A stretch of DNA of 64,000 bases from positions 21,956 to 85,955 of the forward strand of contig JAHXIP010000015.1 in NCBI GenBank assembly GCA_025655575.1, in the 5' to 3' direction. The DNA comes from Candidatus Thiodiazotropha sp. (ex Monitilora ramsayi) (GTDB taxonomy: Bacteria > Pseudomonadota > Gammaproteobacteria > Chromatiales > Chromatiaceae). The notes beneath the pieces are model-generated. The model did not search any database. It was given only the letters and a program-made list of their open reading frames with translations, and was not told where the DNA came from. A program made the translations under genes and the position numbers. Within the stretch, counting starts at the first letter, position 1. Each line of letters begins with the position of its first letter. Positions 54,647 through 64,000 of the stretch are shown here, one piece after another.

Positions 54647-55190
54647 TGCATTCTCCATGATTTGCATAAATGATCTGGAATGTAGTTATTCGCTACAGAG
54701 AGCATTGTAGGCAGGGTATGTCCCCTCCTGGGAGCTGATTCCGTTCCAGAAAAATAAGAATAATGTGTTTGTATTTTGTTTAAATTAGCTATCCGGTCTC
54801 GTTATTCTCTGATTATTGCTGCTGTATGACATGGTGGGTGCGTCTTATATCCTACAGGTATGAGAAGCGATAATGAGGGAACAGTCATTTATAAGCGCTG
54901 TAAGAACCAAAGCACCCCCTCTCTTTTGTGGTTTTTTTCTAATACACAGACTCGTCTACTTTGTGACATTTTTCAAGCACAGGTCCAAGACGAAGCGATC
55001 TTCAATAGTATCCGATCACAATATTGAGACTTTCCCTATTGACTGGATTAGTGCATTGATTTCTACTGTTCTGTTGTCGATACACTCCGACCTATTGGAT
55101 TAACTAAGGGACTGTCCTGATTCAAGACGCGAAATATCCGGTACTGACAATCTTCTCCCTGCCACGATGGGAAGAGGGGGGAGGCGTGTG
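54647..55190. other. Intergenic region, no gene called
   Basis: 544 bases between the divergent repeat-protein and M23 genes, probably holding both promoters. A 76-codon plus-strand frame (54873-55103) has no supporting signal and its composition is unconvincing. No FNR-type box seen, in contrast to the denitrification genes. Confidence 0.5.
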
Positions 55191-55691
55191 GTGAGATACA
55201 TCACAACAGGAATTTTTCTGTTATTGGTGGCCGGTTACCTTGTGCCGGAGAATGCGATCATACCTGTTCAAGGGGCCAGTGCTCAGGATTGGAACCATAA
55301 TACTTTCTGGTATGAACCCTGGGGGACGTCAGGGGTTCATAAGGGCATTGATATATTTGGCAACAAAGGGACGCCGGTTGTGACAGCTACTGGTGGGATG
55401 GTCATATACTCCGGAGATATCGCAAAGGGCGGTCAAGTGATTGCCGTTCTTGGCCCCAAATGGCGCATTCACTATTTTGCCCACCTTGATTCCAGGTCGG
55501 TCTCCACCGGTGCCTGGGTGACGATAGGAGAACCCATAGGAATCCTTGGCGATAGCGGTAACGCGGCGGGAAAACCACCGCACGTACACTATTCAATTGT
55601 GTCGCTGATTCCCTATCCTTGGTTGGTGACTGGAGATACGCAAGGCTGGAAGCGTATGTTTTACCTGAATCCTGCTGATGTCTTGCTATAA
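55191..55691 (+). CDS. M23 (LytM) family peptidase
   Basis: 166-aa exported or anchored zinc endopeptidase. A hydrophobic leader (about residues 5-15) is followed by a compact M23 domain with the metal and catalytic motifs HKGID, YFAHLD and HVHYS. Acts on peptidoglycan cross-links or related substrates. A strong GGGGGGAGG at 55175-55184 favours GTG 55191 over the upstream ATG at 55167, which has no good ribosome site. Confidence 0.86.
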   Translation: MRYITTGIFLLLVAGYLVPENAIIPVQGASAQDWNHNTFWYEPWGTSGVHKGIDIFGNKGTPVVTATGGMVIYSGDIAKGGQVIAVLGPKWRIHYFAHLDSRSVSTGAWVTIGEPIGILGDSGNAAGKPPHVHYSIVSLIPYPWLVTGDTQGWKRMFYLNPADVLL

Positions 55692-55718
55692 TCCGACCCC
55701 GGGATCATCTCCGGATGA

Positions 55719-56252
55719 TTACCACATCAAATCATCAGGCACCTGATAGTCCGCATAGGGATCGTTCTCCGATGCGGGTTGCTCCTTCGGTAGATCTATC
55801 ACCAAGCTGGGATTACGTTGGCGTATTTTTTCAGCAATATCCGTCGGTACCAACTCAAAGACACCATTGCAATTTACGATGGTAAGTTTATTCAAGGTGA
55901 TCATTTTGTGCGTCTGTGCTGAGACATACATCTGCTTGACTTTACCCTTGTTATTGAAATAGAAGGGGGTGTCATCCTCAGCATTACTGCGGGGATGACG
56001 ATGGTTCTCTACTAACTGTTTGACCTGGGCTGCGATTTCACGCTGTTTTCTGGCTTCATTGCGCTGCTGATTCAAGTCCCTGTCCCGTGCCACCTTCTCG
56101 ACTTGTTTTTGCCGATCCGTAGTCAGGGAAGAGTCCTCACTGGCATTGCGCTGTTGGCGGGCCTTTTTTCGTCGCTCCTTACTGGCTTTGTTGGCCTTGT
56201 TTTTATCGATCAAACCCGCTTTCAGGAGTTGATCTTGCAGTGTATTTCCCAC
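55719..56252 (-). CDS. DUF2058 family protein
   Basis: 177-aa soluble protein: a highly charged N-terminal region with the MGNTLQDQLLKAGL start and a Lys/Arg/Gln-rich coiled part (residues 15-85), then a compact C-terminal part (DTPFYFNNKGKVKQMYV). This is the layout of DUF2058/YaiL-type nucleoprotein-like proteins of gammaproteobacteria. Function unknown. Confidence 0.85.
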   Translation of the reverse strand: MGNTLQDQLLKAGLIDKNKANKASKERRKKARQQRNASEDSSLTTDRQKQVEKVARDRDLNQQRNEARKQREIAAQVKQLVENHRHPRSNAEDDTPFYFNNKGKVKQMYVSAQTHKMITLNKLTIVNCNGVFELVPTDIAEKIRQRNPSLVIDLPKEQPASENDPYADYQVPDDLMW

Positions 56253-56451
56253 GTTATCTTGCCTCGTTATCAGCTATCTGCAGTATCATTAGGGAAGGGT
56301 ACTCAGATTAGGTAAGATTATAAACCTGTTGTTGCTTATTATGATTGAGAGTAGGGCAGGTACCCCACTTGATTGGTGTTTTATTGTACATAATTTGAGC
56401 GCCGGTTAATGATTAAACCATCGTGTTGTCTAAAAGATATAAAATCGTACC

Positions 56452-57825
56452 ATGGGAATAGAACAGCCAATAGCGTTCGGCGGAGATCAACTATCCTGGT
56501 TTGAAAAAACTTGGCAGGGGTTCTGCCGCCTGGTAGTAAAGATATTTTACCGCAGGTTTGAAATCTCCGGACTTGAGAATTTACCTAAAAATCAGGGTGT
56601 TATTCTATGTGCCAATCACGTGAATGCACTGGCTGACGCAGTCGTTCTGCAGGCAGCAACCAGAAAAGCCATTCGCCCCCTGGCACGTAGTGGTCTGTTT
56701 GATAATCCTTTTCTGAAACCGATCTTGCGGGGAATTGGTGCAGTGCCGATTTACCGTCGCAGTGATCCAGGTGTTGATGTCAGCAAAAACAGAGATACCT
56801 TTTCTCAATGTTATGAATTGCTTGCCAAAGGTGAAACGCTGATCATTTTTCCTGAGGGTCAGAGCCACGACGTGCCTCAATTGACAACGCTGAAAACGGG
56901 CGCAGCGCGTATGGCATTGGAAACGATACAAGCCACAGGTACGGAGCCGGCAGTGTTACCCGTCGGCTTGACATTTCCGGAAAAAGGACAGTTCCGCAGC
57001 GCAGTTTTACTGCAATTCGGTAAACCCCTTGAGTTGAATTTTACCGATAACAACACATTTGAACAGAATGTCATTGAGTTAACCGATCGAATTCGTACCG
57101 GTCTTGAATCTATTACCTTGAATGCAGATAGCTGGGAAGAGATTAATCTTATTACCAGAGTCGAGCGTTTTTTTGCTTTTCGTCACGGTAAATATCATCG
57201 ACGTAATTTGCAGCAGCGGTTTCGTACTCAGCAGCGTCTCATTGATGCGCAGCGACTGCTTAGGAATTATGAGCCGGATAGAGTGCGGGCACTGATCATA
57301 CAGCTAAAACACTTTGAAAAGCTCTGTCAGCATTGTGGCGTGAAAGATTATCAACTCTCAATAGATTACAAACCGACTTTAATCGGACTGTACTTGTTTC
57401 GAATGATTTGGATGCTATTGGTTGTCTTTCCTGTAGCTATGTGGGGAATTATCAATAGCTATATTCCTTATCAATTGGCAAAATTCCTCGCACGACGCTT
57501 CGCCAAGGGAACTAACCAGTACGACACCACCATAATGGTATTAGGCTTGTCACTATTTACCCTATTCTGGAGTCTTCAGATCACTCTGGTATTCCATTAT
57601 TTCGGTTGGAAGTGGATGATTGCGTATATCATCAGCCTAATTATTAGCACTGCGATTACTCTTTTAGTACGTGGGGAAAAAAAACGAATTCTGGAAAATA
57701 TCAGGGTATTCGTACTCTTTTTACGTAAGCGTAACCTTAAGGCGTATCTGCGTCAGAAACGCCAGGAGCTGGAAAAAGAGTTAGCCAAGATGGTTCGAAT
57801 CGCAAAACGCTTATCGAATAACTGA
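56452..57825 (+). CDS. PlsC-type acyltransferase with C-terminal membrane helices
   Basis: 457-aa glycerolipid acyltransferase-like protein. N-H-V-N-A-L-A-D (from N55), RSGLFDNPFLKPILRGIGAVPIYRR and FPEGQSHD are the family blocks I, II and III in the NHxNALxD variant. Residues 320-410 contain three or four membrane helices and the C terminus is basic. Likely acylates phospholipid precursors. Exact substrate unknown. Confidence 0.85.
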   Translation: MGIEQPIAFGGDQLSWFEKTWQGFCRLVVKIFYRRFEISGLENLPKNQGVILCANHVNALADAVVLQAATRKAIRPLARSGLFDNPFLKPILRGIGAVPIYRRSDPGVDVSKNRDTFSQCYELLAKGETLIIFPEGQSHDVPQLTTLKTGAARMALETIQATGTEPAVLPVGLTFPEKGQFRSAVLLQFGKPLELNFTDNNTFEQNVIELTDRIRTGLESITLNADSWEEINLITRVERFFAFRHGKYHRRNLQQRFRTQQRLIDAQRLLRNYEPDRVRALIIQLKHFEKLCQHCGVKDYQLSIDYKPTLIGLYLFRMIWMLLVVFPVAMWGIINSYIPYQLAKFLARRFAKGTNQYDTTIMVLGLSLFTLFWSLQITLVFHYFGWKWMIAYIISLIISTAITLLVRGEKKRILENIRVFVLFLRKRNLKAYLRQKRQELEKELAKMVRIAKRLSNN

Positions 57826-57847
57826 TGCTGCTGGCGCTGTGAAATAG

Positions 57848-58576
57848 ATGATAAAATTTGGCACTCTTTTATTTCTGATATTACTTCAGTCATCTGTCGT
57901 CCAGGCGACTCAAAGTGAGTGTGCAATTCTTCTTCATGGAATGGGTCGCACTCATTTTTCAATGGGACTCATTAAGGATGTACTGAAAGAGCAAGGCTAT
58001 CATGTATGGAGTGAAAGCTATCCGAGCCTGACAAAAAGTGTAGATGAACTTACTGTACCAACGATTGAATCGGGTCTGACGTACTGTAAAAATGTAAATG
58101 CAAAAAAAATCCATTTTATTACCCACTCTCTTGGTGGCATAGTCGTAAGACATTATCTGCAGGACCATCAGATACCTAACCTGGGTCGTATTGTGATGTT
58201 GGCACCACCAAATAAAGGTAGTGAGATCGCTGATCAGATGAAGGATGGATTTTTCTACCGGTCCATCATGGGCCCCGCAGGCCAAGTACTGGGAACAGAT
58301 GACAAGAGCCTGCCTAATCGTCTGAAACCCATTAGGGGAGAGATTGGTATTATTGCCGGTGAAAAAGAAGGATCTTCCTGGTTTCTACCGGAAATCCCAG
58401 GAGAAGATGATGGCAAGGTAGCTGTTGAGCGAACTAAATTAGCAGAAATGAAAGATTTTCTTAAAGTCAAGTCAGGTCACACCTTCATTATGCGGGATGA
58501 TGAGGTTATTTCTCAGGTGATTTTCTTTTTACAGAACGGGAAATTTAAGAGAAACGGAGATTCTGCTGCTGAGTGA
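57848..58576 (+). CDS. Exported alpha/beta-hydrolase (lipase-like)
   Basis: 242-aa protein with signal peptide (residues 1-20), the oxyanion segment LLHGMGRT, the nucleophile motif H-S94-L-G-G, an acidic candidate in GEDDGKV, and a late GHTFIM with the probable catalytic His. Resembles triacylglycerol lipase/acetyltransferase-like hydrolases found near PlsC genes. It starts 22 bases after the acyltransferase gene, so the pair may be an operon. Confidence 0.83.
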   Translation: MIKFGTLLFLILLQSSVVQATQSECAILLHGMGRTHFSMGLIKDVLKEQGYHVWSESYPSLTKSVDELTVPTIESGLTYCKNVNAKKIHFITHSLGGIVVRHYLQDHQIPNLGRIVMLAPPNKGSEIADQMKDGFFYRSIMGPAGQVLGTDDKSLPNRLKPIRGEIGIIAGEKEGSSWFLPEIPGEDDGKVAVERTKLAEMKDFLKVKSGHTFIMRDDEVISQVIFFLQNGKFKRNGDSAAE

Positions 58577-58791
58577 GTAATCAATTCATATAAACAACTT
58601 TAAATCAGTGTGAGGAGTGAGCTCCTAGAAAGCTACTCACCCTTAGGTATCAACAAGGGTTATTCATGAGGCTGAATAAACATTTAGAGAGGCAGCCTAA
58701 TCAACTGCCATAAAGCAATATTATCACTGTAATTCATGATTTTGTTTATCCGATATAATCAATGGTGAACATTGTATTTGTTGGATATTGT

Positions 58792-61674
58792 CTATGACAA
58801 TGGCGCAACCCCACGTCTCATGGTGTTTTCAGTGATGCACTTGGCGACGACAAACTGCATCAGGTAGTCTTTTCCACCGGCTTTGTAGCCGATTCCACTC
58901 ATCTGGTGGCCGCCAAAGGGTTGCCTGTTAACCAATGCGCCAGTTATGCCGCGGTTCAGATACAAATTACCCACACGGAATGCTTTCTTCGCGTACTCAA
59001 GATGGGCCGGGCTACGTGAATAGATGCCCCCGGTTAATGCATATCTAGTACTATTGGCAATCATCAATGCCTGATTAAGGTCATTTGCAGGGATTAAAGA
59101 AATGACAGGACCAAATATTTCGTCTTGTGCAAGAGGACTGTCAGGCTGCACATCTTTAAACAGTGTAGGAGGGGCGTAATGCCCCTCAGTAAAAGAAGTG
59201 ATCTCGGTCTGATAGTACATCTTTCCCCATTGTTTACCCATTTCAATTGTCTTTAGGATCCTCTCTTTCGCAGACTTACTGATAACAGGTCCTATCTGAG
59301 ATTGTGGTAGCACGGGATCTGCAACAATCAGACTGTCTACTGCACCGGCAAGCCGCTTGCAGAATTTCTCGTATTGGGATTTGACAACAATGACTCGAGA
59401 GCAGGCGCTACATTTCTGACCCTGATAGCCAAAAGCTGACTTGATGATGCCACTGATGGCTTCATCAGGGTCAGCGCTATTGTCCACGATAATTGCATTC
59501 TTTCCTCCCATTTCGGCGATAACTTTTTTGAAGTGGTGCTGGTTCTCATTGATATCTGATGTATATCGTTGAATACGTTTGCCAACATCAAGTGAGCCTG
59601 TAAATGCAATCAGATTTATCTCAGGATGCCGGACAAGATACTCGCCCACCTTACTCCCAGTACCGGGCAGATAGTTGATGACTCCAGCTGGAAAGCCTAC
59701 TTTATGCATCAATTTTACAAGATGTGCAGCAATAACAGGCGTATCTGATGCTGGTTTTAACAGGGCACAATTACCTGACACTAGGCTTGCAGAGAGCAAG
59801 CCAGTTAATATTGCCAGTGGGAAGTTCCATGGCGGAATAATCAGGCTAATACCTCTTGACTGATAACGATGCAGGTTAACCTCTCCGGGAACATTAACTT
59901 GTCGCTCAGTGAATAGCTCTTCGGCCTGGTCTGCATAGTAATTAAGAAAGTCGATGGCCTCACAGACATCAGCATCTGCCTCTCTCCAGTTTTTTCCAGC
60001 TTCAAATATCTCCAGGGCTGAGAAGTTATCACGTTGTTCGCTTATTTGAATGGCCGTCTTTCTTAGAAGATCAGCTCTATCAGATATCGATGTGTTTTGC
60101 CAATCATTCAATGATTTCAACGCCGCCTTAACTGCAATATCAGCCTCAGATGTACCTGCATGTGCCGTCCTGCCAACCCTAATGCCTGTGTTGGATGGAC
60201 AGGTGGATATGATCTTATCTCTTGTTTCGATTGGACCGCCGTCTATAAACAATGGATAGTCTTGATCCAGCAGATCACGAGTGTTATCAATGGCCCGTTG
60301 AAAATGCTGCTGTTCATTCATGTCAATAAATCGCCTGGTGGCACAATTGACAAATCCAGAACTATTTTTAATCTCTCTATTGACTACTCGTTGAGGTACT
60401 TGAAATAGCTCACTGGATGAAAGGTGACTCTGTTGTAGTCTATCAATGGACTGACTACTGGCATTTTCAAGCAAACGCCTCACCAGATAGGCCATGCCAG
60501 GTATTAACTCACCGAACGGTAGATAGATACGCAATGGATAACCCATTTCAATAAGAGCGTTTTGATAATGTTCAGCCATACCATAAAGCATTTGAAACTC
60601 AACGTGTTTTTGTGTGGCCTTTTCCTCCATTATTGCCATGGTAAGCGCTAGGCTTCGTGGATTATGTGTTGCAACGGCAACTTGAATGTTATGCTTATCT
60701 GAAAGTAATGCTTCAAGACCTCTCTCATAAGCTATATCTGTATCTGATTGGGTTTGCCATACAGGACTTTCCCATTGGTACTGCTTTGCAATAACCATTT
60801 CCTGGTCCCAATAGGCGCCGCGAACCCAGCGGACATGAAATGGTGATACTCTGCTTCTTGCTAGATCAATAATACATTTGAGATCAGATTCTGCAGTTTT
60901 TAAGTAACCCTGTAACGCTATACCAAAACCTTCCCATTCCAAGAATGTTTCATCAAATAGAACGGATTTGAATATTTCCATGGTAATTGGCTTTCTTTCA
61001 TAGTCCTCCATATCCAGTGTGATGTTGATGTCATTTTCTCTGGCCTTCAGAAGAATAGGGCGAATCCTATTCAGGATTACCTTGTGATTGTCAGACAGGT
61101 TAAGCACATCGATGTGCGGGCAGAGCGAAGAGAGTTTTATTGAGCACTGTAGACCCGTATGTGCTTGACTTGAGAGACTATCGAGTAGTTTTATATAGGT
61201 AGACTGGTATTGTTCGGCCTCAACATTACTCAGTGTCATTTCGCCTAACAGATCAAGTGAAACTCTGTTACCAATTGATTGTAAATCACTGATCGTACTA
61301 GTAATCTTCTGAAGATCATTGCTCGTCATGTACTGGCTAGCCAACAAAGAAACAGCCTGTTTGATACTTTTTGCAAATAACCTATTACTGATTAGCCTAC
61401 CGGACTGAATAGTAATTTTACCAAGGGCAGGCATCGGAAATTCACCCTCAGTAAAATATTCATTGAAGAGTTCAACAATGTCACTGTCATTATCTAGTGT
61501 AGGTAAGACATCAATAAACCGTAGAGCCCGAATACGGAAATCCTCATACTGATTCAATCTTTCCAGGAAGTTTCGTATCCAACCTGAAATGAGTGATGAA
61601 TGAAGATGACTGTTACTGGCAAGACCCAGTAGTCGTTTGCCATGGATTAATATTCGTTCCTGACGATCAAGCAT
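58792..61674 (-). CDS. putA: Bifunctional proline dehydrogenase/P5C dehydrogenase (PutA)
   Basis: 960-aa trifunctional-type flavoenzyme without the DNA-binding domain. Residues about 60-440 form the FAD-dependent proline dehydrogenase barrel (RWVRGAYWDQEM and YLVRRLLENAS motifs). Residues about 490-950 form the NAD-dependent aldehyde dehydrogenase with EMGGKNA and catalytic Cys near residue 754 in GQKCSACSR. Converts proline to glutamate. No ribbon-helix-helix precedes the barrel, so it is not a PutA autoregulator. Divergent from ornithine cyclodeaminase. Confidence 0.92.
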   Translation of the reverse strand: MLDRQERILIHGKRLLGLASNSHLHSSLISGWIRNFLERLNQYEDFRIRALRFIDVLPTLDNDSDIVELFNEYFTEGEFPMPALGKITIQSGRLISNRLFAKSIKQAVSLLASQYMTSNDLQKITSTISDLQSIGNRVSLDLLGEMTLSNVEAEQYQSTYIKLLDSLSSQAHTGLQCSIKLSSLCPHIDVLNLSDNHKVILNRIRPILLKARENDINITLDMEDYERKPITMEIFKSVLFDETFLEWEGFGIALQGYLKTAESDLKCIIDLARSRVSPFHVRWVRGAYWDQEMVIAKQYQWESPVWQTQSDTDIAYERGLEALLSDKHNIQVAVATHNPRSLALTMAIMEEKATQKHVEFQMLYGMAEHYQNALIEMGYPLRIYLPFGELIPGMAYLVRRLLENASSQSIDRLQQSHLSSSELFQVPQRVVNREIKNSSGFVNCATRRFIDMNEQQHFQRAIDNTRDLLDQDYPLFIDGGPIETRDKIISTCPSNTGIRVGRTAHAGTSEADIAVKAALKSLNDWQNTSISDRADLLRKTAIQISEQRDNFSALEIFEAGKNWREADADVCEAIDFLNYYADQAEELFTERQVNVPGEVNLHRYQSRGISLIIPPWNFPLAILTGLLSASLVSGNCALLKPASDTPVIAAHLVKLMHKVGFPAGVINYLPGTGSKVGEYLVRHPEINLIAFTGSLDVGKRIQRYTSDINENQHHFKKVIAEMGGKNAIIVDNSADPDEAISGIIKSAFGYQGQKCSACSRVIVVKSQYEKFCKRLAGAVDSLIVADPVLPQSQIGPVISKSAKERILKTIEMGKQWGKMYYQTEITSFTEGHYAPPTLFKDVQPDSPLAQDEIFGPVISLIPANDLNQALMIANSTRYALTGGIYSRSPAHLEYAKKAFRVGNLYLNRGITGALVNRQPFGGHQMSGIGYKAGGKDYLMQFVVAKCITENTMRRGVAPLS

Positions 61675-61798
61675 TATTCTACATCCAGCCTGACATGTGC
61701 CTAGATTTAAGTATAGAAAGTGAATTGGAAAATATTCAGCATGAAATGACTAATCATTCTCAGGGTCCAAGGTTGGTATATAGGACAGGAATACAGAA

Positions 61799-62809
61799 AT
61801 GCGATTATTAACGTTTGACCATATTCGAGAATTGATGAGGCAATATGGTCTGCAAGCCTTCTTGAAGGCACTTACCGAACGTTTGGCAAGCGACCTTTCA
61901 CGCTGGGATGAGTTCAACAAATCAGAACGCCATGCTACACATTATGAACATGGTGTTCTTGAATTGATGCCATGTTCAGATCTGACGCACTACAGCTTTA
62001 AATATGTCAACGGGCACCCAGGCAATGTAGTTAAAGGACTGCCCAGCATACTATCTGTCGGAGTTCTTGTTGAAGTAGACACGGGGATGCCGGTATTGTT
62101 CACTGAAATGGGCATCCTAACGGCATTAAGAACTGCTGCTGTTACAGCCTTGGGTGCCAGATACCTGGCGCGTAGCAATAGCTCTCGGGTAGGTATCATT
62201 GGCTGTGGCGCACAATCTGAATTCCAACTCTTAGCCCTTGATAATGAACTATCAGTTCAGCAGGTAAGATATGTGGATATAGATCAAAATAGCATGACAA
62301 AGTTTTCAAAGAATCTGGCTGCTCAGGGTTGGTCGATGTATCAGGCGCAATCTATTAATGATATCCTGATAGATGTTGATGTCTTGGTGACAGCGACAGC
62401 TGCACGGAAAAAAGTCATACTGTTCCAAGCAGATCAGATACCCTCCGGTACACATATACATGCCCTGGGTGGGGACTGTCCTGGCAAGACAGAATTACCT
62501 CCCGATCTCATCGAAAAAGCCACACTGGTCGTGGAGTATCTGCCACAGACCCGGCATGAAGGTGAAATACAGAATTTAAAGGCTGAATTAAAATCCATTG
62601 AGCTACATCAGCTGGTTAAGGCAGAGCGGCAAGGGCGGACATCGGAGGATGAAATCACATTGTTAGATGCAGTTGGTTTTGCACTTGAGGATTTTAGTGC
62701 ATTGATGCTGTTGAATGAACTGGCAGAAGCATATGATATCGGTGAATCGATTAGAATGTTGGCTACACCTCCTGATCCTAAGGATCTTTACGGCTTTCTG
62801 GTAAATTAA
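61799..62809 (+). CDS. Ornithine cyclodeaminase/mu-crystallin family protein
   Basis: 336-aa NAD-dependent enzyme with a Rossmann site near residues 137-145 (GIIGCGAQSEFQ), substrate-binding segments KYVNGHPGN and GILTALRTAA, and GGDCPGKTEL near residue 223, as in ornithine cyclodeaminase. It would convert ornithine to proline, the PutA substrate. Its 3' end overlaps the convergent arginase gene by 32 bases. Confidence 0.87.
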   Translation: MRLLTFDHIRELMRQYGLQAFLKALTERLASDLSRWDEFNKSERHATHYEHGVLELMPCSDLTHYSFKYVNGHPGNVVKGLPSILSVGVLVEVDTGMPVLFTEMGILTALRTAAVTALGARYLARSNSSRVGIIGCGAQSEFQLLALDNELSVQQVRYVDIDQNSMTKFSKNLAAQGWSMYQAQSINDILIDVDVLVTATAARKKVILFQADQIPSGTHIHALGGDCPGKTELPPDLIEKATLVVEYLPQTRHEGEIQNLKAELKSIELHQLVKAERQGRTSEDEITLLDAVGFALEDFSALMLLNELAEAYDIGESIRMLATPPDPKDLYGFLVN

Positions 62810-63701
62810 ATACCGCACGAATAATTTTAAATATTGAGTTAGCTGTCTTCAACTTTCGGTCTGCATAGGGATTAAACTCAGATACCTCCAGAGCAATGGG
62901 CTTAGGTAAAGAGGAGAGGGCATCCAATAATTCAGTTAACTTGAGTCCGTTATATGTAGGCACTGCAACTCCAGGTGCATCACACGGATTAATTGCGTCC
63001 AGGTCAATACTAATACCGATGGCATCACATTGCTTAGAAAGATTTTTCCAATTATTTTGAAGTAATCTCTTTAACCCCACACGGTGTACTTGTCTCATAA
63101 CTTGATAGCTAACTCCTGTCTGGTCAAGATGTTGCTTTTCAACCTCTTCATAGCTATGAATACCAGTCAGGATAATTTGATTTGAATCCATAATAGGCTG
63201 GTTAGCACTGATTTCATCTAATAATGGATCATTCAGACCAAGTAATGCCGCAACTGGCATACCATGCGGATTACCTGAAGGACTTGTAGCATTAGTATGC
63301 GCATCCAAGTGTGCATCAATCCAAATAAGTCCAAGGCGTTTGTTGACTTTTACCAAAGCCTTCATGACGCCACCCCAAATGCCTATGGCACAACTGTGGT
63401 CACCACTCAAAAAAGCAAATCTTTGATACTGTTCAATTAACTTGGCTGTCTTATGGCGGATACGGTTATTCAATTCAATCAGAGAAGAATTGCGATCAAT
63501 TACCTTTGGTCTAATGGATTGCTGCCAAATCATAGAATCATCTCTTTGGTTCTTAAAATTTTGATGTAAAACAGAGGAACCTAATTGACAACAGCGAGTA
63601 CAGCTTCCCAGTGATGAAGCTGTGCTGAGTATAGGTAGATGCATTTTAAAGCTTGTAGTCATCAGAATAAGTAACAAAGAAGGTGTAATAATTATGACCA
63701 T
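62778..63701 (-). CDS. Arginase family protein
   Basis: 307-aa ureohydrolase. The binuclear manganese ligands are present in G-D-H-S, D-A-H-L-D-A-H and S-I-D-L-D. The usual ALDP after the last motif reads AINP, a non-ligand change. Arginase would make ornithine and urea, feeding the neighbouring ornithine cyclodeaminase and PutA. The N-terminal start is uncertain: a Met 13 codons in (63662) is equally plausible. Confidence 0.85.
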   Translation of the reverse strand: MVIIITPSLLLILMTTSFKMHLPILSTASSLGSCTRCCQLGSSVLHQNFKNQRDDSMIWQQSIRPKVIDRNSSLIELNNRIRHKTAKLIEQYQRFAFLSGDHSCAIGIWGGVMKALVKVNKRLGLIWIDAHLDAHTNATSPSGNPHGMPVAALLGLNDPLLDEISANQPIMDSNQIILTGIHSYEEVEKQHLDQTGVSYQVMRQVHRVGLKRLLQNNWKNLSKQCDAIGISIDLDAINPCDAPGVAVPTYNGLKLTELLDALSSLPKPIALEVSEFNPYADRKLKTANSIFKIIRAVFNLPESRKDP

Positions 63702-63975
63702 AAAAAGATGTGTCTATTGATAATTTGACGACAAATGGCTGAAAATTGATGTGTACTTAATATGAAAGCCACAAAATTCTTGAGTTAGTTTGTCACATAA
63801 AATCAGTAGGTTATCAGTACAGCATTTTAATAAGTACTGAAGAATTATATCTAACCTGCTTGTCCAGAGATGTGGGTATAGATCATTGCAGCTGGTGTCA
63901 GCGTTAAGACGCCGAGTTACCCACGAACAGTAGACACCCTGTATAGTTAGATTCACCTATATGGAGGTGCTCAAG

Positions 63976-64000
63976 ATGGCACGTAAGAAGACACAAGCTT
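63976..64000 (+). CDS. Start of a gene cut by the window edge
   Basis: ATG 63976 with a strong GGAGGTG at 63963-63969 opens a frame reading M-A-R-K-K-T-Q-A up to the end. Too short to identify. The preceding 63702-63962 region holds no other recognised feature. Confidence 0.6.

Noticed and set aside
54873..55103. 76-codon plus-strand frame between the repeat-protein and M23 genes
   Set aside because: No ribosome site, no hydrophobic or domain pattern that convinces, and the region is likely promoter DNA.
62778..63701. Arginase judged inactive because of AINP in place of ALDP
   Set aside because: The changed Asp is not one of the manganese ligands; all ligand residues in GDHS, DAHLDAH and SIDLD are present.

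Overview
The window is a denitrification island from a gammaproteobacterium. It carries the cd1 nitrite reductase (nir), cytochrome c-dependent NO reductase (nor) and N2O reductase (nos) genes, with many c-type cytochromes and dispersed FNR/DNR-type operators (TTGAY-N4-RTCAA). Gene content, moderate GC and REP-like repeats would suit a sulfur-oxidizing Chromatiales or Sedimenticolaceae-type bacterium. That taxonomic guess is inference; no rRNA gene is present to test it.

Layout. 0.4-2.5 kb: norCB copy 1 with its own operator and terminator. 2.9-15.7 kb (+): heme d1 operon nirE-nirC-nirF-nirD-nirL-nirGH(fusion)-nirJ, a cytochrome c'/c556-like gene and nirN, followed by a thermonuclease, a beta-barrel porin, a UbiA prenyltransferase, a BASS transporter and a second NosD-like protein. 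15.7-22.6 kb (-): nirS, then a NapC/NirT fused to two EB_dh-type heme domains, a cupredoxin, a triheme cytochrome and a CCP/MauG-like diheme protein. 22.8-24.5 kb: membrane hemerythrin, zinc-ribbon protein and DUF2189 protein. 24.5-26.7 kb: norCB copy 2, by eye identical to copy 1 over about 2.2 kb including noncoding flanks. 27-31 kb: norE-norF-norQ-(membrane protein)-norD. 31.2-33.9 kb: hemerythrin, DUF2249 protein, polytopic membrane protein and secreted pentapeptide-repeat protein. 34.3-47.7 kb: a ZnuA-Sco fusion, then nosZ-cytochrome-cytochrome-nosB-nosD-nosG-nosH-nosF-nosL-nosY and a membrane-anchored protein. NosZ has a Sec-type leader and an extra C-terminal domain, and no nosR is present. 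47.8-48.4 kb (-): diheme cytochrome c4-like protein with its own operator.

48.7-54.7 kb (-) is a compact five-gene operon unlike anything else in the window. It encodes a 975-aa protein built of about 19 tandem 29-residue helical units ending in an HExxH metalloprotease-like domain, a caspase-fold (C25-like) protein, an acyl carrier protein, a ketosynthase and an active-site-degenerate ketosynthase-like protein. This is the best candidate for an undescribed system.

55-64 kb holds ordinary genes: M23 peptidase, DUF2058 protein, acyltransferase and lipase. It ends with an arginine-to-glutamate set (arginase, ornithine cyclodeaminase, bifunctional PutA).

Together the genes encode nitrite to NO to N2O to N2 reduction, with local heme d1 synthesis, copper-site assembly for NosZ, electron-donating cytochromes and cupredoxin, and NO-linked hemerythrins. 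At least eight FNR/DNR-type sites suggest common oxygen/NO control.
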